NCBI RefSeq assembly: GCF_014905175.1
Contig: NC_057792.1
Span: 13,247,321 to 13,311,320 of the forward strand
Length of the DNA stretch: 64,000 nucleotides
Reading direction: 5' to 3'
Source: Aphidius gifuensis
Lineage: Eukaryota > Arthropoda > Insecta > Hymenoptera > Braconidae
Shown: piece by piece, positions 1 to 10,516 of the stretch
How the letters are laid out: each line of letters starts with the position of its first letter
Numbering within the stretch: the first letter of the stretch is position 1
Program-made: the position numbers and the translations under genes
Notes under the pieces: model-generated
Databases searched by the model: none
The model's input: only the letters and a program-made list of their open reading frames with translations
Told to the model about the DNA's origin: nothing

Positions 1-497
1 TGCAAATAGAATCACAGCTCCAAAATTTTACACCCTTTTTATTTGTGTCAATTGGTAATATATTGACTGCTTGACCTTGTGGATTTATAACAAAAGTCTC
101 TGAAAACTTTTTTTGCTTTTTGATTTCCATTATCATTTCATTTTGTTCGTTGTCTTCATGCCTTCTTTTTACTGATATAGCATTTACTTGTTTTGGTTTT
201 TCTGATTCATAATTAAAATTGTATGATCGATCATAAAAATATGGTTCAGAAGATGAGGTATGCTCTGGGTCTCCACATAAATTCTCAATGTCAGAATCAT
301 CAATCATATTTTTTAAACGTGAATCTGCCATTTTTATCATTCTTTGAAGAGTTTTAAATTGGACAGAATAATAATTTTTCCTTGCTTGCATACACCACTT
401 GACCATTTTTTCAGCTCTGAGCCTGGCTTCTGTTTCGTTTGTAAGATTGTCGATAGACTCAACCAGAATTTCATATGTAAGATTTTGAATATATATT
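1..497 (-). CDS. Coding continuation beyond the Ulp1 ORF, in a shifted frame (partial)
   Basis: On the minus strand the frame two bases off the preceding ORF stays open from about position 525 to the window edge. It reads as ordinary protein: an acidic and basic helical stretch (motif EARLRAEKMVKW), then a Ser/Glu-rich part, then a lysine-rich part (KRRHEDNEQNEM). There is no ATG near its start; the first Met is about 35 codons in. It is therefore probably the continuation of the neighbouring protease gene through a frameshift or an unseen intron, or a separate gene lacking its start. The product is not recognised. It is cut by the window edge, so its length is unknown. Confidence 0.5.
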
Positions 498-498
498 T

Positions 499-2004
499 CT
501 ATTGAAGATTTAACGGAACATATGTATTATCGTCTTTTGGTAGCTCACTTTTCAAGATTTGAGGCTGTTTCGATACGTTTTTTTTTTTACTTTGAATGGT
601 CGCTGTTTGAGCATTGTTGTCTAAGCGTGTTCGTTTTAAATATGCTGTATGTTCTTTTTTTACTATCTCTTCCAGTGGTAGTGGAAGTGGTGGATCGCTA
701 TGCTTAGTCATCGGAAAAAGAGTTATTATCTGGGTTTCGAACATATTGAGCAAATGCTTTCTCAAATTGTCATACTCATATTCAATAGTTTCAGGTTTAT
801 GACGAAATAATAAAGAAACTCCAAATGCAATAGCCAGCACACCACAATCATCAGCATTTTGTTGTTGATGAACTCTTGGAAACCGCACATTGTTTTGTTC
901 AACTGTATAAAATGGAAATAAACGTTGTAAATACATTTGATAATCATTATGGAGTATATGAATATTTAATGAATCATAAATATGAATATTTTTACCATCG
1001 TAATAACTGCAAACCCAGTGATCAGTCATTGGGCCAGAAGCGCCTCTGCTATGGAGGATTTGTATATGTTTTTTAGTTTTTGGAATGGCTTGAATTTTAT
1101 CTAAATTTTGGATATATAAAGTATCTTGCGGTACATAATCAGAACAACCAGATAGCAACTTTCCAAAGAACAGTATGTCGTCTCCGTTTAATCTTTGATT
1201 CCCTCCAATTCTGTTTTTAGATTCTTCTGAAATACTTGGAATCTGTATAATCTTTCGTTTACAAATGCGCTTTTGGCCACAATCATATCCTTTAGTATTT
1301 AACAAAACGTCACCATTAGTCGGGCATTTTCTTTTAGAAGTTTGGATATTCGGCAGAAAAGTAGGTACTTTGATATTTTTTTTCTCTAAAGTATTCTCGT
1401 CATCTCTCAGCTTATTATTAGTTGAACTATGAATATTTGATCGAGGAAAAGGTAAAATATCGCGAAGTTCAAACATTGATAATAAATGAGTACGCATGTC
1501 TCGAACTTTATATGGCTTATATGTGGTCATTTCGGGGTTTCCGCCTAATGCAAAAGTTACTGCATTTGCAATAGCAAATACTCCACAATCAGAACCGTTA
1601 GTTTGTTCCTGTACTCTGTGAAATTCTACAGTATCTTTATCAAATGCATTGCCATATAACATCCGCAACTTTTTTATAGTTTCATCGCTCAATTTTGAAT
1701 TGTTTACAGAATCATAAATATGAATCGAATCTCCATCATAATAACTGCATATCCAATGACCACCAGCCATGAGATATGCGTCCTTATGAGCAATATCTAA
1801 AGCTGCTGTATGCAAAATTTGAATATGTTTTCTATTAGCCGGTATTTGTGCTACAAGATCAGGATGTTGGAGAGCCCAACAGCGTATAAACTCATAATTT
1901 AATTTTTCATGCAATAAATTGGCGAAAAAGTCAATTTCTTCATCTCTCAGCAATGAACCAGAATTTAAAATGATTCTACGATCGAATTCGACAAATTCAG
2001 ACAT
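499..2004 (-). CDS. Tandem Ulp1-like (C48) cysteine protease, 501 aa
   Basis: This single-exon ORF contains two related protease domains. Domain 1 shows His83 (GGHWICSYYDG), Asp98 (IHIYDS), Gln134 and Cys140 (NGSDCGVFAIA). Domain 2 shows His329 (DHWVCSYYDG), Asp344 (IHIYDS), Gln381 and Cys387 (NADDCGVLAIA). This is the His-Asp-Gln-Cys arrangement of Ulp1/SENP and adenain-like proteases, so both copies look catalytically complete. A basic linker of about 80 residues separates them, and a Lys-rich tail follows. Such proteases cleave ubiquitin-like conjugates in cells, but in insect genomes they are also common as passengers of large DNA transposons. No transposase is visible beside this one. 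The start is the first ATG, preceded by an AT-rich leader. Confidence 0.8.
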   Translation of the reverse strand: MSEFVEFDRRIILNSGSLLRDEEIDFFANLLHEKLNYEFIRCWALQHPDLVAQIPANRKHIQILHTAALDIAHKDAYLMAGGHWICSYYDGDSIHIYDSVNNSKLSDETIKKLRMLYGNAFDKDTVEFHRVQEQTNGSDCGVFAIANAVTFALGGNPEMTTYKPYKVRDMRTHLLSMFELRDILPFPRSNIHSSTNNKLRDDENTLEKKNIKVPTFLPNIQTSKRKCPTNGDVLLNTKGYDCGQKRICKRKIIQIPSISEESKNRIGGNQRLNGDDILFFGKLLSGCSDYVPQDTLYIQNLDKIQAIPKTKKHIQILHSRGASGPMTDHWVCSYYDGKNIHIYDSLNIHILHNDYQMYLQRLFPFYTVEQNNVRFPRVHQQQNADDCGVLAIAFGVSLLFRHKPETIEYEYDNLRKHLLNMFETQIITLFPMTKHSDPPLPLPLEEIVKKEHTAYLKRTRLDNNAQTATIQSKKKNVSKQPQILKSELPKDDNTYVPLNLQ

Positions 2005-2100
2005 TTTTTTTCTAGTTATAAAATCTAGTAATAAAAATTATATGTAAATAAAAAGAACCACGACTCAAAATTTTTATAAAATTGAGACGTTTTGAAATAT

Positions 2101-2354
2101 ACTCTTGCCAGGGAAATAAATCCTTCTAAAAAGAGAAAAAACTCCTGACGAGGTTATTGAGACTTTCTTGAAAGAAGAAAAAATACTCTTGTCAGGGTAA
2201 TAAATCCTTCTAAAAAGAGAAAAAAACTCCTGACAAGGTCAATAAACCTTTCTCGAAAGAAGAAAAATTACTCTTATCAAGGAAATGAATTCTTCTAGAA
2301 AGAGAAAAAACTCTTGACAAGGCCAATAATACTTTCTCGAAAGAAGTAAAATCC
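2101..2354. repeat. Three tandem copies of an ~84-bp repeat
   Basis: The phrase ACTCTTGCCAGG/ACTCTTATCAAGG recurs at about 2101, 2184 and 2270. Each is followed by the same body (TCCTTCTAAAAAGAGAAAA, then TTTCTCGAAAGAAG). The copies have diverged by scattered substitutions. No coding sense is visible; short ORFs across it are shadows. Confidence 0.8.
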
Positions 2355-3144
2355 TGAAATATAATATAAAGAAAGGAAGAAGGTAAAAGGGACAAAAAAA
2401 AGATAGGTTAGGTAAACGTCAAACAAGGAATAATTTACAAAAAAAAAATAGCGGTCATCAAAATTAAATTGAAAAGTTTTTAACATAAAATAATATTTTG
2501 ATAGATGAATATGAATCACTTTAATATATTTGAACTATTTTAGAAACAATAAAACACATTAAATATCACACACAAATGTCAAAACTTTGTCCCGAGTGCG
2601 ACAACATTTATGTCAATGGCGACAAGGAAAAAGGGTGTGGTCTGTCTGACAAACGTCAGGGTTGGGATTGGGAAAGTATCATACTACTGTATTATACATA
2701 AAAATCATATATCATGGCTTGTACTTAAAGAAGATCATTTGTAACACCTTATACAAGTCAACGTTTTTTTAATTCATTAAATAAATATTTTGGATCAACT
2801 TCCTGGGTGCATTTTTTTAATAAAATTTTTTTTTCACTTTGCAATTTCACCCTATAATACTGACCAAAGTTATATAGGAAAAAGCTGTTTCTTGTAGTGG
2901 TAGTACTGGCACATGACATTTTTTTCTTTTGACTCCAATTATTGACAAAATAACCTGGATAAATGTTTAATGTTTATATCATATCAATTCATCATAAACA
3001 AAAAATTGACTCAATTTGTAATTGTTTGTTATTGTCACAAAAATAGTACAAGAAGATATTATTATACATGTTAAAAGTCTGGAGAATTACATAGGGAATT
3101 TTATCACTTTCGTCGTTAGTTCTGTTTCTAGCTTTTAGTCAGTA
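2355..3144. other. AT-rich non-coding stretch
   Basis: No convincing ORF, repeat or RNA gene is visible here. It is plain AT-rich sequence with short homopolymers. Confidence 0.5.
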
Positions 3145-3147
3145 TTA

Positions 3148-3342
3148 AGCGGTGTCTCCACGCTATAAAAATTTTATGCAAGTTCTTGCAGCAACATCTT
3201 GCACGGAAAAATGGAACATGTTTCATTGGCTGTGATAGTCTTGCAAGGCTTTTTAAGGCCGATTTCCACCAAAATTCTAGTAATTATCTAATTCTAGTAA
3301 TGATAGATCTTGCAAGCATTTCTATAGCGTGGAGACACCGCT
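3148..3342. mobile_element. Harbinger-type MITE with TTA target duplication, 195 bp
   Basis: The ends are perfect inverted repeats: AGCGGTGTCTCCACGCTATA at the left and its reverse complement at the right. TTA lies directly outside both ends (3145-3147 and 3343-3345). A 3-bp TWA duplication is typical of PIF/Harbinger elements. The interior has no transposase, so the element is non-autonomous. Confidence 0.75.
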
Positions 3343-3391
3343 TTACAGGGCAAAATTCCAGAGCAAAAAAAAATTTTTTAGGAATGTACCC

Positions 3392-3724
3392 ATGGGGACG
3401 TTCCAAAAATCACTCGGAAACCCGGAAGTTCAAGATTGTGATCATAGAAAATTTTTGATATTTTGTTGTGGTAGACATGATTTTTTGTTTATGTATTTTT
3501 ATAGGCACAAATCAATGAATTATTATTGTTTAATTATTAATAATAATTATAAAAATACTTTTCACACCTGTAATAAGTAACAAAAGCAAATGGCATATGC
3601 AATATGGTTGTTTTTGTTGTCTACAATATCTACAGTAACCTCTAGTTACTTTTAAGTTTATTTTATAACTATATAATCGTCTACTGCGCCGCTTCCGGGT
3701 TTCCGAGTGATTTTTGGAACCCCA
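3392..3724. repeat. Fold-back repeat with ~36-bp inverted arms
   Basis: The sequence at 3392-3429 (core CCAAAAATCACTCGGAAACC) returns in reverse complement at 3690-3724 with a small gap. The interior is about 260 bp of AT-rich DNA without coding sense. It is probably a small non-autonomous DNA transposon; no target duplication is clear. Confidence 0.6.
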
Positions 3725-4130
3725 TAAAGTTTATGAGAGTTGAAAGTGACCTCTTTTTTCTTTGAAATGAACTAACTTTTTTTATTCAACTCACACCACT
3801 GCACAACTGTCGAAACTTTTTTTTTATTACACAACAATAAATGATAAATTAATGCATTGGCGTCTATAAAAAATTATGTTATAATTATATAATTGAATAA
3901 TGAATTAATTAATTTTACAATTTTACAATCACTGATTTGATTGATTATACTGCGCCGAGTAAACGAAGCTTCTTGTTGAGAAAACTAGAGATTCTAGGGT
4001 CTCTAGTCTTTTCGCTTATTGTAAACACAGCCGTAAGCGGTTCGCAAGCATAAAGCCTTTGTTATATTGTCATATATATATAATTTTGCAGTGCATTGCA
4101 GTGGTAAATGGTAATAAAAAAAAACAAACC

Positions 4131-5276
4131 ATGGCTCAAGAACCAAAAGTAAGTTTGATTATTAATTATTATTAACAATTACCAAATAGTTATCAATTAT
4201 AATAAAATAAATAATTAACAGTCGTGAATACATGATCTTTTAGGTTAAAATAATGAATAAAATTTGTTTTTGTAAGATATCTGTAACAAAAAAATAACAT
4301 AACCTTCAATTTACTTTCGTTTATAATTATAACATATATTTTCATTATAATATTCATTATTTTAACCTAAAAGTTTATTTATTCACAACTGTTAATTATT
4401 AAATACAAGATTATTATTATAATATTAACAATATTGGTACTATTATTATTATCAGGACCTCCTAAGTGCACTGACAGCTTATGAGCCTGCTCGTGAAAGA
4501 GTGGAAGCATCCCGGGCACGACGCAGAGCTGATCTTGCTCGACGTCACGAGCAAGCTCAAGCTAGTCTTTATTTGATTGAAGCAGAAGCCCTTCAAGAAG
4601 GCTACGAAATGCCAGCTTCAGCTTTTCGTGGTGTTTATTTTCATGATGCTGATAATCGTGATGATAATCGTGGTGATCTTGATGGTGCTGTGGAGCTTGA
4701 TGATGTTTTAGGTGCTGATGCCACCGATTTGAGAGTTGCTCGTCGGGAAGAAATGTTGAGAGGTGTACCAGTCGGTGGTATTGCTGGTGGTGCTCATAAT
4801 ATTCATGGTGTTTTTGCTGCTGGTGGTGCTGGGGCTGGACGTGGTAATGGTGGTACTCTTGGAGGTCGTGCTGGAGGTGTCATTCTTGGTCAGATGCCAG
4901 TCAACGAGTTTGAAAGTTCCAGGTAAATGAATAAATAACAATAAACTACTAAATTAACAAATAAACAACAATAAACTACTAAATTAATCAACAATATAAT
5001 AAAAAAAATAACAATAACAACAATAAACTATTATAATAACAACAACAATAACAACAATATAATAAAAAAATGATAACAACAATAAACTATAAATTTTTAT
5101 TACACTGTTTTAGGTACTGGCGAAAGCAGTACTTCCAATCAATACTTGGTGGTGGTGGTGGTGGTAATCGAGGACCAAGGAATAACACCGGGAGACGAGG
5201 ACAAGAACGAGGTAGACAAGGTGGTAGACAAGGTGGTCGAAATGCACCCGCCAATGTCTTCTATTTGGGACAATAA
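4131..5276 (+). CDS. Three-exon gene, 215-aa protein with RG-rich tail, function unknown
   Basis: The exons are 4131-4148, 4456-4922 and 5114-5276. Exon 1 is six codons (ATGGCTCAAGAACCAAAA) before GTAAGT. Exon 2 follows TATTATCAG and ends before GTAAAT. Exon 3 follows CTGTTTTAG. The phases match (0 and 2) and give 216 codons including TAA; AATAAA overlaps the stop. The N-terminal third is an Arg/Ala/Glu-rich helical or coiled-coil segment (ERVEASRARRRADLARRHEQ), the middle is Asp-rich, then Gly/Ala-rich. The C-terminus carries a run of six Gly and repeated RGQ/RQGGRQGGR motifs, like RGG boxes that bind RNA. I do not recognise the family. Coding is much richer in GC than the flanks, which supports a real gene. 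Confidence 0.7.
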
Positions 5277-6008
5277 ATAAACCAAACTATAAAAAAGTCT
5301 TAATTAAAAAAAAAAAAAAAAAGTGATAAAAAAAGGGGTGATACGAAAGTACAAATTTAATTTTAAAAAAAATATATATATTATTAATTATAATGATAAA
5401 TAAAAAATAATATAATAAATATTATTGTTAAACAAAATATTATACTTAATAATAAAAATTAAAAAAAAAAACGTACTGATAAAATAACCTGATATTAAAA
5501 TAATTAAGACTCAATAAAAATAACTTGAATTAAAACATTTAAAAAAAATTTGTTGTCAATTTCTTAATAATTTATTTTTCATGACAATTGGTGTTTTTAT
5601 GTAATTTGTAAATTTGGCTGATTATTCAAAATTCCTTGTGCAAGATTTAATACACATATTGTTTCTGAACAATCAGCTCATTTAAATTAAAATTTATCAG
5701 TTATAATAGCAATACCATCAAATATTGTTTGTGCTATATATTAATGCTAATCTATTATATCTTAATAAATCAATAATTTTATTTTTTTTAATAAGATTCA
5801 TTTGTACATGACAATACTTAGCTGGTGGTTAGCTGTTTAAACAAGTCACATTAAAGTTAATGAAATATAATTATCTATCAACCTTTAATATAACAAAAAA
5901 CAAATTATTTTAAACAATTTAATTAGTTATTTTCTTGACAAATTAGTTACTTTAAAAATTTCTACATAAATTGAATTATTTTTGCAGTGACAATTTGCTT
6001 TCAAACTT
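5277..6008. other. AT-rich intergenic stretch
   Basis: This region has A-runs just after the gene's polyadenylation signal, then featureless AT-rich DNA. I see no coding sense or repeat in it. Confidence 0.5.
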
Positions 6009-6900
6009 TTACAACAACATTGTCAAATATTTAAATTTTTTTGATGGAGCTGATATAAAACCATTTGGTTGTAAATTAATAACTTTTTTCCATAATGCAT
6101 CTGATTTATCTGTATCTTCTTGACGTCGTTGAATTGCACGATTACGTATACCATCTAATTTTGAATGACAAGCTTCACTATCTTCATCTGAACTTATTCC
6201 TATTATATTATTCAGATCATCTAATTCTTTATATTTTTTTGGACCATTACCAATACGTAATGTTTTTAGTGTTAAATTATGATTATTTGTTGATGTTATT
6301 TTACTTGTTTGTTCAGATGAAGATGATGATAAAATTTTTGTTGGTATTGTTGATGTTTGAACTGGTGATTTAATAAGACTTGGTGGCGTTTTTGGTAGTA
6401 TACGACATAGTCCAGATGGTGAACGAAAACCAGGACTCATTAAAGATTCTGTTACAGGTACAAGTTTTGTTGCTGATTGTAAAATGGACTTGATGTTTCT
6501 ATTTATTTATTCCAGAATCACTTTGTTGATTGTTGTTGATTGTTTTTGATGATGCTGTGCTTTGCTCAATATTAATCTTGATTTTCTATCAGTCTCATTT
6601 TCAAGTGATTCACCAGATAATGGACAAACTGATGCAAGATATTGGGCAAGTGGTGAATGTTCACCAACACGAAATTGTCTACCACGACCTTGGAAATAAA
6701 GCCACTCGGCTTTTAAACTAATCATGCCAAATTTAAATACATTATTATTATTGTATTTTTTTTTTTATCTAACTTTTTGATTTTATTTATTTTTTATAAA
6801 TAATATTACCTCTCAATTGGATCCACAGCATAGCCATCAATTGATTTAAGACTTATACACCAATTTATAACAGATAGACGATAATCAAATCCACTAGATG
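6009..6900 (-). pseudogene. Remains of a multi-exon gene, 3' end only
   Basis: Three coding blocks lie on the minus strand. Block A, 6810-6900, is flanked by an AG acceptor and a GTAATATT donor and reads GFDYRLSVINWCISLKSIDG. Block B starts at 6717 after TTAG in matching phase and continues with the motif WLYFQGRGRQFRVGEH, then PLAQYLASVCPLSGES, to a stop at 6507. Block C, about 6485-6009, is Ser/Thr/Pro-rich (GLCRILPKTPPSLIKSP) with an acidic stretch ISSDEDSE. A clean splice from B to C is not visible (possible sites give the wrong phase), and upstream exons are absent. I do not recognise the protein. It may be a truncated gene copy or a real 3' end with an exon join I cannot see. Confidence 0.45.
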
Positions 6901-7156
6901 CTATTAAGAATTATTCAACTACATTGAAATTTCTATCAACTACTATCATTTATTATTCTAATAATTATTTAAAAAAAAAACGAAACTGTTAACTGTTGCA
7001 TATAGCCATAATTAATTTTTGTTGATAAAACTCAATAAGATGTTTCTTTGTTTGTTTATTTTGATACGTAATATTTATGTCATTAAATTATATATCATAA
7101 ATCTTTAAGTTGTTGAATCACTTACAAAATAATATCAATTGACGGATCATATACAG

Positions 7157-7387
7157 GGTACGAAAGGTGATTTATTACTTGGTCAAGGACATTTTGTACA
7201 ACATTTAATGCATTTATTAGAGCCAGAATTAGCTAAACTAGCAAATTCATTATATTCACATAATATATCATCAGTATTAGAAACAGCAATACATGCAACA
7301 TGTACTAAAACTGAAGATATTGTTGTACAAAGACGACTTGATGTTAGATTATACCTCTTGGCATCTTTTACCAATAATTTAAAATAA
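7157..7387 (+). pseudogene. Isolated exon of gamma-tubulin complex component 3 (GCP3)
   Basis: After a TATACAG acceptor the frame reads GDLLLGQGHFVQHLMHLLEP, then LANSLYSHNISSVLETA and VQRRLDVRL. This matches the conserved GRIP-domain segment of GCP3, a gamma-tubulin ring complex subunit that nucleates microtubules. After RRLDVRL the homology stops and the frame ends within about 14 residues. No other GCP3 exon is visible nearby, so this is most likely a stranded copy of one exon. Confidence 0.65.
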
Positions 7388-7429
7388 AATTTTATATTAA
7401 AAAGACAACTTTATTTTTTAAATTTAAAT

Positions 7430-8465
7430 TTTTAGTACAAACTTAAATAAACAATCTCTACTTCTAATTTTTTATAACAATTAAAAATCACTTTTAAACT
7501 TTTTTTTTCATTGGCACATGTTAAGCAAAATTTTTATGTCTCACACAAATAATTTAATATCACACTAGAAATATTTAAGAGCTGAATTAATAAAATACTT
7601 TGTGTCAATGGCTTGATTAGCAATATAACTTTTAAATCATCAGTTTTAAAATTAAATATATAATTAATAAAAATGTGATCAATAAATAAATCACATAATT
7701 TTCATTAAAATTAAATAAACAATTTCTACTTCTAATTTTTTATAACAATTAAAAATCACTTTTAAACTTTTTTTTTCATTAAAATTAAATAAACAATCTC
7801 TACTTCTAATTTTTTATAACAATTAAAAATCAATTTTAAACTTTTTTTTTCATTGGCACATGTTAAGCAAAATTTTCATGTCTCACACAAATAATTTAAT
7901 ATCACACTAGAAATATTTAAGAGCTGAATCAATAAAATACTTTGTGTCAATGGCTTGATTAGCAATATAACTTTAAGATCATCAGTTTTAAAATTAAATA
8001 TGTAATTAATAAAAATGTGATCAATAAATAAATCACATAATTTTCATTAAAATTAAATAAACAATTCCTACTTCCAATTTTTTATAACAATTAAAAATCA
8101 CTTTTAAACTTTTTTTTTCATTAAAATTAAATAAACAATCTCTACTTCTAATGTTTTATAACAATTAAAAATCAATTTTAAACTTTTTTTTTCATTGGCA
8201 CATGTTAAGCAAAATTTTCATGTCTCACACAAATAATTTAATATCACACTAGAAATATTTAAGAGCTGAATTAATAAAATACTTTGTGTCAATGGCTTGA
8301 TTAGCAATATAACTTTAAGATCATCAGTTTTAAAATTAAATCTGTAATTAATAAAAATGTTATCAATAAATAAATCACATGTGACCAAAAATTTAAATGT
8401 GATTTCACAATAAAATTCAATGAAATATATAATCAATAAAAATGTGATCAACAAATAAATCACAT
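7430..8465. repeat. Three tandem copies of a 341-bp repeat
   Basis: The marker TGGCACATGTTAAGCAAAAT occurs at about 7513, 7854 and 8195, so the spacing is 341 bp. Each copy includes a CTACTTCTAATTTTTTATAA segment, itself partly duplicated, and ends in AAAATGTGATCAATAAATAA followed by ATCACAT. That last motif is shared with larger repeats on both sides of the transposase. Confidence 0.85.
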
Positions 8466-8535
8466 CATGTGACCAACAATTTATATTATTTATATTCAAT
8501 TAAAAAATTAATTAAATAAATGGTATATTATACTT

Positions 8536-9664
8536 TCAAAGCAATTGTTGGAAATGATGCCCACCTTGCTCAATACACGCACGCGCACGACGAAGCACGG
8601 TATGTGTGGCTCGACGTATCATATCAGGTGGTATTTCAGCTGCTTCTTGAATTATTCTTGCCTGTAAATCCTCAACATCACGAACTCTTGTTGCGTACAC
8701 TTTTGATTTTAAATATCCCCATAAAAAAAAGTCACAAGGGGTCAAATCTGGGGATCTCGGAGGCCAATTAATTGGTCCATCCCGCCCAATCCAATTGTTT
8801 CCAAATTGATTATTTAGATAATCATTGACAATGTTCGTTCTATGAGCCGGAGCACCATCTTGTTGAAACACAAAGTTAATCCTGTTTGCAAGAGGCAACT
8901 CATCAAGAATACCAGGTATTTCATTTTCCAAAAAATCAAGATATATCAATCCATTGAGCCTTGGTGGAAGAAATCTGATAAACTGGATAAATAATTTTTA
9001 TTAAATAATTTTTTTATCAAAATTAGAAATAACATTTATTAAAACCATAACTAACCAAACGATCATCAATGATGCCAGCCCAGGCTTGAACACTAAACCG
9101 ACGTTGATATAACCGGTCTAACGTCAGATGAGGGTTTTCCTCGCTCCAAGTGTGTTCGTTGTGGGTATTGATGACCGCATTCTGGCTAAAGATCGCCTCG
9201 TCTGTATACATTATAGAGCGTTGATGATATTCCGGGTGGGCATCATATCTATTGACGTACCATTCAGAGAACGCAAGTCTTTGTACTGGATCTACATCTT
9301 CAAGGTGTTGTACTTTCGTAAAATGGAAAGGTGTTTGCAAGTCGTTTTTCAATGTTCTCCAAACGTGGTTTTTATCCGTACCAAGAACAAGAGCACCTCT
9401 TCTTGTACTTTGAGTTGGATTGTTGTGAAAATGCTCCAATATTGCATCTTCACCACCCCTATGTGGACGACCCCGGTCGACGTTAAGTGGCTGCAGTGTG
9501 CCTTGGTTGATCAATCGGTGACGAAGTCTAACAATTACGTTTCTATCCGGAAGCCGATGACCACCGAATTCTTCAGCGTACATATCAGCTGCATGTTGTT
9601 CAACCCCATTAGCACGTCCAAGGCACATCAGCATATTGAAATACTCGATATTATCATACTGCAT
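8536..9664 (-). CDS. Spliced mariner-superfamily DD41D transposase, apparently intact
   Basis: Exon 1 is 9664-9056 and exon 2 is 8982-8536. They are separated by a 73-bp GT-AG intron (GTTAGT...TATCCAG) in phase 0, giving 351 residues. The N-terminus is a helix-turn-helix region. The catalytic residues are Asp in MYTDEAIFSQ, Asp in VFQQDGAPAH and Asp in LTPCDFFLWGYLK. There are 41 residues between the second and third, the spacing of the rosa/Visitor branch of the Tc1/mariner superfamily. No stop or frameshift interrupts it, so it could be active or domesticated. I found no clear terminal repeats beside it; instead AT-rich TGTGATCA repeats lie on both sides. Confidence 0.8.
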
Positions 9665-10516
9665 GTCTTTTTTTAAAATGATTTAATGGGAAAATAACAT
9701 TTATAAACACGTGATCAAATAATCCAAAAACATCAATACAAATTAAATCCAACTTATAAAATGTGATCAATAAACAAATAACATAATATGATCAAAACTT
9801 GAATGGGATTTGATGGCCAGAGAAAGTGATTTTTCACAAAGCATAAATTGAAAAATAAATTAATCACAAAATAAATCACATAATGTGATTAAAAAAATAA
9901 TAATATGAATACATGATCACGCCCAACATTGTAAAATGTAATCAAATAATTTTACAAATAATCAAAACATCATTACAAATTAAAATAAAAAACATATTAA
10001 AAAAAAAATTTACTGTAAATGAAAGCAAGTCAATTGAAAATATTTATTAATCTCAAACTAAGAACATCATGAAAATTGCCCAATAATTTAGAATTTAAAT
10101 TGTGATCATTAAAAGAATCAATCAAAATTGAAAGTATTGAAGTAAGAGAGAAGATCAAAATGATACATATAAATGTAAAAGTACGTACCTGATGTTGATT
10201 CAGTATTTTTCTTATAATCGAGAATGAAGCTATAGCTATATAAAAATAAAAACAAATGATGAACTATAGCTATAGCTTCATTCATTTTTTTTTATTTTTC
10301 CATAGCAACATTTATTATTTATTGATGATTGTTTGTTACTTAGCAACGAGATTTTTATTATTGATCGTACATAAATAATTTCTTTTAAAATATCTCTTAT
10401 TGATATTTTTCCTGAGAAACTATTAATAATACATCGGTATGTTGTCAATAATTTTATGGCGAAATAAAACGACTAGCATTGAGTCATTAAATAGAGTCAG
10501 TATAATTGGGAAGAAA
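9665..10516. other. AT-rich spacer with TGTGATCA motifs and a 19-bp inverted repeat
   Basis: Copies of TGTGATCAATAAACAAATAA type motifs occur at about 9760-9900. GAATGAAGCTATAGCTATA near 10219 is repeated in reverse complement near 10266, forming a short hairpin. No gene is visible. Confidence 0.5.

Noticed and set aside
9128..9676. 182-codon plus-strand ORF
   Set aside because: It is antisense to the DD41D transposase exon 1, whose motifs are unmistakable on the minus strand.
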